A stretch of 5,555 nucleotides of DNA from an uncultured Desulfovibrio sp. (GTDB taxonomy: Bacteria > Desulfobacterota > Desulfovibrionia > Desulfovibrionales > Desulfovibrionaceae): the NCBI GenBank assembly GCA_946490455.1, contig CAMLXE010000129.1:1-5555 (forward strand). The letters run 5' to 3'. Numbering within the stretch: the first letter of the stretch is position 1; each line of letters opens with the position of its first letter. Made by a program: the position numbers and the translations under genes. The notes beneath the pieces were generated by a model, which had not been told where the DNA came from, searched no databases, and saw only the letters and a program-made list of their open reading frames with translations. Positions 1 through 4,375 of this stretch are shown here, piece by piece.

Positions 1-620
1 CCGGTAATTCCCGCCTGCGTGCGGCCATTGCCGCTGCAAAGGCGATCAACCTCCCCAAGGACAAGATTGAGGCCGCCATCCGCAAGGGTACCGGTCAGGA
101 TGCCGGTGGCGATATCACGGAAATCAATTACGAAGGCTATGGTCCCGGTGGTGTTGCGGTAATCGTGGAAACTGCAACTGACAACCGTAATCGTACCGTT
201 GCGGAAATCCGTCACCTCATGAGCAAGGGCGGCGGATCCATGGGTGAAAACGGCTGCGTGAGCTGGAAGTTTGAACGCAAGGGCGTCATTACCTTCTCCA
301 AGGAAAAATATACGGAAGAGCAGCTTATGGAAGCCGCTCTGGAAGCCGGTGCCGACGATCTGCGTGACGAGGGTGATACCTGGGAAATTCAGACTGCCAT
401 GGCCGACTTCAACAGTGTGCGCGATGCGTTTGAAGCCGCAGGGTTGGAAATGCTCTCCGCCGAACTGAATCAGGTTCCGCAGAGTACCATGGAACTTGAT
501 CTGGAAACGGCACGCAAGCTCCTGCGTTTCATCGAACTGCTGGAAGACAATGACGACGTGCAGAACGTCTATTCCGATGCCGACATCTCCGATGAGATCA
601 TGGCTCAGCTGGAAGACTAG
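1..620 (+). CDS. yebC: YebC/PmpR family protein, 5' end cut off
   Basis: The first complete codon is at position 3, and about 205 residues are visible. Family members are usually 240-250 residues, so roughly 40 N-terminal residues lie outside the window. Visible family landmarks are the helical block NSRLRAAIAAAKAINLPKD at the left edge, then YEGYGPGGVAVIVETATDNR, then RTVAEIRHLMSKGGGSMGENG, which is close to the YebC consensus. The C-terminal part is acidic and ends in AQLED, as is common for the family. YebC proteins were long annotated as DNA-binding transcriptional regulators (PmpR). More recent work links members to the ribosome and to relief of stalling at proline-rich stretches, so 'regulator' should not be taken as settled. 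The gene reads toward ruvC, a common neighbour of yebC. A hairpin 43 bases after the stop may end or attenuate the transcript. The family call is very secure; the molecular role is not. Confidence 0.96.
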   Translation, partial: GNSRLRAAIAAAKAINLPKDKIEAAIRKGTGQDAGGDITEINYEGYGPGGVAVIVETATDNRNRTVAEIRHLMSKGGGSMGENGCVSWKFERKGVITFSKEKYTEEQLMEAALEAGADDLRDEGDTWEIQTAMADFNSVRDAFEAAGLEMLSAELNQVPQSTMELDLETARKLLRFIELLEDNDDVQNVYSDADISDEIMAQLED

Positions 621-643
621 ACTTTTGCATTCCAGATTCGGTT

Positions 644-716
644 TCAGACCATAGAATGGCCTGCAGGTGCGTTGTGACTTTTCCAGTTGCAGCGCACCTG
701 CTGTTTTGAGGTCTGA
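644..716 (+). terminator. Long hairpin after yebC, likely intrinsic terminator or attenuator
   Basis: Bases 663-679 pair with 685-701 to form an uninterrupted 17-bp stem with a 5-base loop (TTTCC). The outer nine pairs (GCAGGTGCG with CGCACCTGC) are perfect, and three inner pairs are G-U wobbles. A short U-rich run (TGTTTTG, 702-708) follows directly. A further 7-bp pair, TCAGACC (644-650) with GGTCTGA (710-716), could close a larger structure around it. The wobbles become A-C mismatches on the opposite strand, so the fold favours + strand RNA. This fits a terminator of yebC or an attenuator before ruvC. Confidence 0.55.
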
Positions 717-736
717 CCGTAGTGCTTCCTTTCCGG

Positions 737-782
737 TGCAGCAGAAACAGGGCCCTCGGGCAAACTATTTCCTGTTGCTGCA
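737..782 (+). promoter_or_regulatory. Second intergenic hairpin in the ruvC leader
   Basis: TGCAGCA (737-743) pairs with TGCTGCA (776-782), and ACAGG (747-751) pairs with CCTGT (771-775). This gives a 12-bp stem interrupted only by a 3-base bulge (GAA). A small inner hairpin, GCC-CTCG-GGC (752-761), sits in its loop. The structure ends 61 bases before the ruvC start and is followed by CTGTCCTTTTG, a short T-run at a distance. No protein gene explains it. It could be a leader structure or a weak second terminator. The pairing is seen directly; the function is inferred. Confidence 0.4.
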
Positions 783-832
783 TCTGTCCTTTTGCATTCC
801 GGATTTTGCCGAGCCGGAGAACTTTTGTCAGC

Positions 833-838
833 AGCAGG
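833..838 (+). promoter_or_regulatory. Weak ribosome binding site of ruvC
   Basis: AGCAGG lies 5 bases before the ATG at 844 and is an imperfect Shine-Dalgarno match. CAGCAGG (832-838) is also exactly complementary to CCTGCTG (697-703) at the end of the first hairpin. The ribosome binding site could therefore in principle be sequestered. That second point is inference only. Confidence 0.4.
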
Positions 839-843
839 TTTCC

Positions 844-1347
844 ATGAGCGAATCCATTACTGTCATTGGCATAGATCCCGGATCCAGAAATACCGGGTGG
901 GGCGTTGTCCGGGAAACTTCCGGAGTCCTCAGCCTCGTTGACTGCGGTGTCATAAGGCCTCCGCTTCAGGGAGCGTTCTCCGAACGCCTCGGCTTCATTT
1001 TTCGTGAGCTTTCCAATGTCCTGATTCGCCTGAAACCGGATGAAGCCTCCGTGGAACAGGTTTTCACAGCCAAGAACGCGGCAACGGCACTCAAACTGGG
1101 GCAGGCGCGTGGTGCGGCCATTGCAGCGCTTGCGGCACATGGGCTTTCTGTCCGGGACTATGAACCCACAGTCATCAAGAAGTCGCTTGTGGGTGTCGGT
1201 GGAGCGGAAAAGTCTCAGGTCAGCTTTATGGTGGGAAAGATGCTTGGCGTCAGACCCGACTGGGCTGTGGATACCGGAGATGCCTTGGCTGCGGCCATTT
1301 GCCACCTGACCGTTCGCCGCTTTGAGCGGCTGGCACGTCTGCGCTGA
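844..1347 (+). CDS. ruvC: Crossover junction endodeoxyribonuclease RuvC
   Basis: RuvC is the dimeric, metal-dependent nuclease that resolves Holliday junctions, acting with the RuvAB branch-migration motor in recombinational repair. The product is 167 residues, close to the usual 160-175. The start MSESITVIGIDPGSRNTGWG matches the RuvC N-terminus. The acidic active-site residues can be placed at Asp11 (GIDPG), Glu71 (VEQVF), Asp143 and Asp146 (VDTGDALAAAICH), with His154 at the end of that motif. I chose the ATG at 844 because it gives the canonical family N-terminus. The frame stays open upstream to a GTG at 667, but that 59-residue extension resembles no RuvC and crosses both hairpins. The ribosome binding site is weak (GCAGG, 834-838, 5 bases before ATG). 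It follows yebC, as in many bacteria, but no ruvA or ruvB follows within the window. Confidence 0.97.
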   Translation: MSESITVIGIDPGSRNTGWGVVRETSGVLSLVDCGVIRPPLQGAFSERLGFIFRELSNVLIRLKPDEASVEQVFTAKNAATALKLGQARGAAIAALAAHGLSVRDYEPTVIKKSLVGVGGAEKSQVSFMVGKMLGVRPDWAVDTGDALAAAICHLTVRRFERLARLR

Positions 1348-1590
1348 GCTGTCCGGAATGCCCGGGCACAGGCAGATTTTGTCCTCAGGCAGAATGTGCC
1401 TTACGCTCTTTCCGCTGTTCCCAAAAGATTGCGACCATATTCTATACGGAACCTTTCCGAACCCAGCCAGCCGTATTGTTTTCGTGGCCCTTTGCGGATG
1501 AAAGGCGAGGCGTCCGGGGCAATGGACTCCTCTTTTGAGGTTCATCCAGACAGATCCTGCCGATACAACCCACCATGAATCCTGCAGAAA

Positions 1591-1621
1591 GAGAGAACTG
1601 TCAGTTCGTTGACAGGCTCTC
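1591..1621. repeat. Inverted repeat (hairpin) upstream of the secreted-protein gene
   Basis: GAGAG (1591-1595) pairs with CTCTC (1617-1621), and CTGTCA (1598-1603) pairs with TGACAG (1610-1615). Only a 2-base/1-base internal loop separates the two stems, and the loop is 6 bases (GTTCGT). The right arm contains TTGACA (1609-1614), a perfect -35 hexamer sequence, but no good -10 follows at 16-18 bases. ACTTTTGTC comes 6 bases after the stem, so a weak + strand terminator is another reading. It could also be an operator. The repeat itself is clear; its role is not. Confidence 0.45.
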
Positions 1622-1646
1622 ATTGAACTTTTGTCTTCAATATGTT

Positions 1647-1675
1647 TTGATGCCCCATGAGCTGTGCTGTAGTGT
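1647..1675 (+). promoter_or_regulatory. Possible weak promoter for the secreted-protein gene
   Basis: TTGATG (1647-1652) and TAGTGT (1670-1675) are 17 bases apart, the ideal spacing for a sigma70-type promoter. They match the consensus at only four and three of six positions. Transcription would start near 1682, giving a short leader before the ribosome binding site at 1694. This is tentative. Confidence 0.22.
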
Positions 1676-1693
1676 ACAGCGTATTTTGAAAAC

Positions 1694-1699
1694 GGAGGT
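1694..1699 (+). promoter_or_regulatory. Strong ribosome binding site fixing the 1705 start
   Basis: GGAGGT ends 5 bases before the ATG at 1705. It is a near-ideal Shine-Dalgarno sequence and supports that start codon. Confidence 0.75.
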
Positions 1700-1704
1700 T
1701 CGCC

Positions 1705-2073
1705 ATGCGTCGCAGTTGTCTGAGTGTGCTGCTTGTGACATTTCTTGTCCTCGGATTCGGTCTGACCGCACATGCCTATGAGGGAACCGGGCTTGATCTG
1801 ACCGGGACAGAATGGCAGAAATCTTCACAGGGTGAAAAACTGGCCTTTCTGTATGGTGCGTCAAGTGTTGTGGCCATTGAACAGCTGATTGCAGATCGGC
1901 AGGGCACGTCCCCGTCTCCTTTTGTGCAGGCCTGGGGCAAGGCGTTTAACAATCTCAGCTGGATTGAACTGCAACAGCTTATTGACAAATGGTACGCGGA
2001 GCATCCCAACGACAGCGGACGGCAGGTCTTTGATGTCCTGTGGTGGGAGTACATGCTTCCGGCCAAAAAGTAG
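1705..2073 (+). CDS. Small secreted (periplasmic) protein of unknown function
   Basis: The 122-residue product starts with a textbook Sec signal peptide: Arg at 2-3, a hydrophobic core at about 7-20, and a cleavage site after TAHA at residue 24. The mature part is about 98 residues, has no cysteine and is probably mostly helical. It contains KLAFLYGASSVVAIEQLI (45-62), SPFVQAWGKAF (71-81), LIDKWYAEHP (92-101) and a tryptophan-rich end, RQVFDVLWWEYMLP (106-119). I recall loosely similar small proteobacterial exported proteins sharing 'SPF..W...F', 'D.WY..P' and 'V.DV.W.E...P', but I cannot name a characterised family. A strong ribosome binding site and the signal peptide make a real gene very likely. 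It precedes a lipoprotein gene by 72 bases, so the two may form an envelope-related operon. The function is unknown. Confidence 0.85.
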   Translation: MRRSCLSVLLVTFLVLGFGLTAHAYEGTGLDLTGTEWQKSSQGEKLAFLYGASSVVAIEQLIADRQGTSPSPFVQAWGKAFNNLSWIELQQLIDKWYAEHPNDSGRQVFDVLWWEYMLPAKK

Positions 2074-2093
2074 AAACGATCCTGAAAGAAAAT

Positions 2094-2126
2094 GGTTCCT
2101 GTGCGTGTGCTGCACAGACAGGAACT
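2094..2126 (+). repeat. Compound hairpin between the secreted-protein and lipoprotein genes
   Basis: GTTCCTGT (2095-2102) pairs perfectly with ACAGGAAC (2118-2125) over 8 bp, and a G-U pair can extend it outward. Inside, after a small asymmetric internal loop, TGTG (2106-2109) pairs with CACA (2113-2116) around a 3-base loop. No U-run follows. The hairpin ends immediately before the lipoprotein ribosome binding site, so an mRNA stability or translation element between two co-transcribed genes is more likely than a terminator. Confidence 0.45.
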
Positions 2127-2145
2127 GGAGGACAGGAGAATGTCC

Positions 2146-2385
2146 ATGAAAAAGATTGCTGCACTGTTTCTGATTGGAGCACTGGCTCTGGGATCTCTTG
2201 GTTGCACGAATATGAACAGAACTCAGCAGGGAACACTGAGTGGCGCTGCTGGAGGTGCCTTGCTTGGAGCCGGAATCAGCGCACTGGCTGGAGGAAGCGG
2301 TACCACGGGAGCCCTGATTGGCGGTGGACTTGGCGCACTTGCCGGGGGTATCTATGGCAACAGTCAGGAGAGACATGGCTGGTAA
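2146..2385 (+). CDS. Small glycine-zipper lipoprotein (YMGG/OsmB-like)
   Basis: The product is 79 residues. A Lys-Lys n-region and hydrophobic stretch (MKKIAALFLIGALALGSLGC) lead to a lipobox, SLGC, with lipidated Cys20. Residue -3 is Ser rather than the common Leu, which is allowed but less usual. Residues about 30-70 form two glycine/alanine-rich helices (GTLSGAAGGALLGAGISALAGG, then GALIGGGLGALAGGIYG) with small residues at regular spacing. This is the glycine-zipper pattern of OsmB-, SlyB- and YMGG-type envelope proteins, which insert in or associate with the outer membrane. The start is ambiguous. AGGAG (2134-2138) sits 7 bases before ATG 2146, while GGAGG (2127-2131) sits 8 bases before ATG 2140, which would add Met-Ser. 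I prefer 2146 because MKK is typical of lipoproteins. The exact function is unknown; a structural or stress-related envelope role is inferred. Confidence 0.85.
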   Translation: MKKIAALFLIGALALGSLGCTNMNRTQQGTLSGAAGGALLGAGISALAGGSGTTGALIGGGLGALAGGIYGNSQERHGW

Positions 2386-2455
2386 GGGGGGCTCCCAGGC
2401 TGCTCCGGCAGATGCGTTTTTGCCGTATCCCACAGATTCTCATGGCAATGTGAAC

Positions 2456-2495
2456 TCAGGCAGGGCAAATCGAATTGGGCCTGCCTGAACAGGCA
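2456..2495. repeat. Overlapping inverted repeats between the convergent genes
   Basis: TCAGGCAGG (2456-2464) pairs perfectly with CCTGCCTGA (2480-2488). The right arm also pairs with the bases after it, as TGCCTG (2482-2487) with CAGGCA (2490-2495), so the two folds exclude each other. There is no T-run on the + strand, so it is not a classical terminator, although it lies where the + strand lipoprotein transcript must end. Confidence 0.35.
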
Positions 2496-2512
2496 TACAG
2501 AAAGCATACAAA

Positions 2513-2546
2513 AGGCCCCACCCGACCTTGTGTCGGATGGGGCCCT
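2513..2546 (-). terminator. Intrinsic terminator of ychF
   Basis: GGCCCCACCCGAC (2514-2526) pairs with GTCGGATGGGGCC (2532-2544), giving 12 of 13 pairs with one C-A mismatch and a 5-base loop (CTTGT). Read on the - strand, the GC-rich stem is followed by TTTTGTATG. It lies 18 bases after the ychF stop codon. On the + strand only CCTTCCTCTG follows, so it serves mainly the - strand, though the stem could also slow + strand transcription from the lipoprotein gene. Confidence 0.85.
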
Positions 2547-2562
2547 TCCTCTGTATCAGCAA

Positions 2563-3663
2563 TCAGACATTGAACAGGAAGTGCATGACGTCTCCATCCT
2601 GCACCACATATTCCTTCCCTTCGGTGCGCATGACGCCGGCCGTGCGGCAGGCAGCCTCGGTCTTGTATTTCATGTAATCGTCAAAACTGATGACTTCCGC
2701 CCGGATGAAACCGCGTTCAAAGTCCGTATGAATGACACCGGCGGCCTGCGGAGCCTTCCAGCCATCCTGAATGGTCCAGGCCTTGACTTCCTTTTCGCCG
2801 GCCGTGAAGTAGCTGGCCAGTCCCAGAGCCTTGTAGCCCGAGTGAATGACCCGCAGAAGGCCGCTCTCCTCAATGCCGTAGGAGGCAAGCATTTCTTTCT
2901 GGTCCTCTTCTGAGAGTCCCTGCAGCTCTTCTTCAATTCTGGCACAGATGGTCACCACTTCTATGCCGCGCTCAGCGGCAAGTGCCTTGAGCCGCTGCAC
3001 ATGTTCGTTGTCTTCAAGGAGACTTTCTTCATCCACATTGGCGCAGTAGATGACCTTTTTGGCTGTAAGCAGTCCCAGCTCGTGCCAGGCGGAACGGAAG
3101 AGCTCAATGTCCTTTGCTTCAAAGGTTGAAGCCGGATTGCCATCGTTGAGATGGTTGAGCAGACGTTCCATCTCCTCCACGGCTGAACGCGCACTCTTGT
3201 CACCCTTGCTCATTTTCTGCATGCGTTCAAGACGGCGGGTGACACTCTGAATGTCGGCCAGCAGAAGTTCCGTTTCAATGGTATCCACATCACGCAGAGG
3301 GTCCACCGAACCATCCACATGGGTGATATCACCGTCTTCAAAACAGCGGACCACTTCAAGAATGGCAGCGCATTCACGAATGTTGCCGAGGAACTGGTTG
3401 CCGAGGCCTTCGCCTTTGCTCGCGCCACGGACAAGGCCGGCAATATCAATGAAATCTACAGTGGCCTGTACCGTCTTTTGCGGATGAACCAGTTCGGTCA
3501 GCTGATCAAGACGGACATCAGGCACCGGAACGGTGGCCTTGTTCGGCTCAATGGTACAGAAGGGATAGTTGGCTGCCTGGGCGTTCTGTGCCTTGGTCAG
3601 TGCGTTAAAGAGGGTGGATTTGCCCACGTTGGGCAGGCCGACGATGCCGATGCTCAGTGCCAT
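2563..3663 (-). CDS. ychF: Redox-regulated/ribosome-binding ATPase YchF (OLA1 family)
   Basis: YchF is a cytoplasmic P-loop NTPase of the Obg/TRAFAC group, present in nearly all life and linked to ribosome binding and stress responses. The product is 366 residues; E. coli YchF has 363. The G1/Walker A motif is GLPNVGKST (9-17), G2 is around Thr37 (FCTIEP), and G3 is DIAG (73-76). G4 reads NVDE (209-212) instead of the NKxD of true GTPases, the known YchF feature that goes with ATP preference. A helical coiled-coil section (about 130-200) interrupts the G domain, and a TGS domain occupies about 282-366, ending EYVVQDGDVMHFLFNV. I chose the ATG at 3663 because the protein then begins MALSIGIVGLPNVGKS, as in the family, with GGAG 6 bases upstream. 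The frame remains open to 3747, but that extension is not conserved. It lies 101 bases after plsY and ends at a clear terminator. Confidence 0.98.
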   Translation of the reverse strand: MALSIGIVGLPNVGKSTLFNALTKAQNAQAANYPFCTIEPNKATVPVPDVRLDQLTELVHPQKTVQATVDFIDIAGLVRGASKGEGLGNQFLGNIRECAAILEVVRCFEDGDITHVDGSVDPLRDVDTIETELLLADIQSVTRRLERMQKMSKGDKSARSAVEEMERLLNHLNDGNPASTFEAKDIELFRSAWHELGLLTAKKVIYCANVDEESLLEDNEHVQRLKALAAERGIEVVTICARIEEELQGLSEEDQKEMLASYGIEESGLLRVIHSGYKALGLASYFTAGEKEVKAWTIQDGWKAPQAAGVIHTDFERGFIRAEVISFDDYMKYKTEAACRTAGVMRTEGKEYVVQDGDVMHFLFNV

Positions 3664-3669
3664 GTCATT

Positions 3670-3673
3670 CTCC
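3670..3673 (-). promoter_or_regulatory. Ribosome binding site deciding the ychF start
   Basis: GGAG (read on the - strand) lies 6 bases before the ATG at 3663. It supports this start over in-frame starts farther upstream. Confidence 0.65.
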
Positions 3674-3683
3674 GAAGTAAAGA

Positions 3684-3702
3684 GGCGCGAAAGAATCGCG
3701 CC
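3684..3702 (-). promoter_or_regulatory. Perfect hairpin in the ychF leader
   Basis: GGCGCGA (3684-3690) pairs with TCGCGCC (3696-3702), a 7-bp GC-rich stem with a 5-base loop. On the - strand it lies 63 bases after the plsY stop and ends 10 bases before the ychF ribosome binding site, followed by TCTTTACTTC. It could be a plsY terminator or attenuator, or a leader structure. On the + strand it is followed by GTGTTTTTG, a better U-run, so it could instead stop antisense transcription. Confidence 0.5.
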
Positions 3703-3764
3703 GTGTTTTTGAGGGTTACCCTGCGACTGTGAAGGTCGTGGGGACAACGTATGCTATAGGGAAG

Positions 3765-4352
3765 CTACGCCTTTGGCTTGATCCAGGTTTTTTCTTCGCC
3801 TTTGGCCAGCCGCTTTATGTTTTCGCGATGGCTCCAGTAAACAAGGACCATGACAATAAGGGCAAGAGGCAGAAGCGTCCAGTTTCCGGTAACAAGCAGC
3901 AGAATGGGCAGAGACGTGACAAGAGCGAGAGAGCCCAGAGACACGAAGCCCGATCTCCAGATGAGCAGCAGGCAGATGATGCAGGCTACAAGGAGCTGCC
4001 AGAAGGCCAGAGGAATGAAAACGCCGATGGAGGTGGCCACAGCCTTGCCCCCCTTGAAGGAGAGGAAGCAGGAGAACAGATGGCCAAAGATGGCCGCAAG
4101 GGCCGTCAGCGTGTGGACAAGGGAGCTGTCGGAAAGCTGCATGGCCACGAACACGGGAAGGGTTCCCTTGAGAACGTCGCAGACCAGTGTGGCGGCTCCC
4201 CATTTCTTGCCACAGAGTCTGGCCACATTGGTTGAACCTACGTTACCGCTTCCTGCCGTTCTTGGGTCTATGCCACAGAATGTACGGCTGAAGAGCAGGC
4301 CGAAGGGAATGGAACCAATAAGATAGGTGATGACTATCCAGAGCACGCTCAT
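3765..4352 (-). CDS. plsY: Acyl-phosphate:glycerol-3-phosphate acyltransferase PlsY
   Basis: PlsY is an inner-membrane enzyme that transfers an acyl chain from acyl-phosphate (made by PlsX) to glycerol-3-phosphate. It forms lysophosphatidic acid, the first step of phospholipid synthesis. The product is 195 residues, normal for the family, with five or more hydrophobic membrane segments. The three conserved cytoplasmic motifs are present: GSGNVGSTNVAR (about 35-46), GHLFSCFLSFKGGKAVATS (about 90-108) and HRENIKRLAKGEE (about 175-187). The opening ITYLIGSIPFG is also typical. Motif 2 has Ser where GHxFP usually has Pro, and Ala in GGKAVATS where others have Gly; I recall the latter in other PlsY proteins too. 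A strong GAGGAG (4359-4364) lies 6 bases before the start. The gene begins 23 bases after the exoribonuclease stop, so the two are very probably one transcript. Confidence 0.97.
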   Translation of the reverse strand: MSVLWIVITYLIGSIPFGLLFSRTFCGIDPRTAGSGNVGSTNVARLCGKKWGAATLVCDVLKGTLPVFVAMQLSDSSLVHTLTALAAIFGHLFSCFLSFKGGKAVATSIGVFIPLAFWQLLVACIICLLLIWRSGFVSLGSLALVTSLPILLLVTGNWTLLPLALIVMVLVYWSHRENIKRLAKGEEKTWIKPKA

Positions 4353-4358
4353 GCGGAT

Positions 4359-4364
4359 CTCCTC
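4359..4364 (-). promoter_or_regulatory. Strong ribosome binding site of plsY
   Basis: GAGGAG (read on the - strand) is 6 bases before the ATG at 4352, inside the 23-base gap after the exoribonuclease gene. plsY therefore has its own good translation start within the shared transcript. Confidence 0.75.
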
Positions 4365-4375
4365 AAAAAAGGGAA

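Larger units (their letters stand above)
1348..1704. other. 357-base non-coding stretch between ruvC and the secreted-protein gene
   Basis: I see no convincing protein gene, tRNA or insertion-sequence end here. Short open frames exist on both strands, but they lack good ribosome binding sites and have unlikely compositions. Short inverted repeats are present: TGCCCGGGCA (1359-1368); ATACGG (1444-1449) with CCGTAT (1471-1476); CCTC-TTTT-GAGG (1529-1540); a strong hairpin at 1591-1621; and GCTGT-agtgt-ACAGC (1666-1680). A ruvC terminator may lie at 1349-1380, where CTGT pairs with ACAG around a GC-rich core and GATTTTG follows, but the stem is imperfect. The region probably holds the end of the ruvC transcript and the promoter of the next gene. 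Confidence 0.6.

Noticed and set aside
667..843. Upstream GTG start giving a 226-residue RuvC
   Set aside because: The extra 59 residues do not resemble any RuvC, and this coding would run through two strong hairpins. ATG 844 gives the normal N-terminus.
1396..1578. 60-codon + strand open frame after ruvC
   Set aside because: It has no Shine-Dalgarno sequence, no recognisable composition or motif, and lies in a region of short inverted repeats.
1609..1637. TTGACA at 1609-1614 as the -35 box of a promoter
   Set aside because: The sequence 16-18 bases downstream (around TGTCTT) is a poor -10 box, and TTGACA is explained as one arm of the 1591-1621 inverted repeat. A promoter with an activator is not excluded.
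598..1773. Long open frame on the - strand (391 codons) opposite ruvC and the following gap
   Set aside because: It is antisense to the well-supported ruvC. Its product is rich in Cys, His, Ser and Arg with no recognisable domain, and it has no supporting start context. It is a shadow frame.
2092..2145. Longer lipoprotein start at 2092
   Set aside because: It would put 18 polar residues before the signal peptide and code through the hairpin. The signal peptide and ribosome binding sites support 2140 or 2146.
3664..3747. Longer YchF start at 3747
   Set aside because: YchF proteins begin a few residues before GLPNVGKS. The 28-residue extension is not family-like and lies over the leader hairpin, while GGAG supports 3663.
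3319..4326. Several + strand open frames opposite ychF and plsY
   Set aside because: They mirror strongly supported - strand genes, have low-complexity charged products and show no ribosome binding sites.
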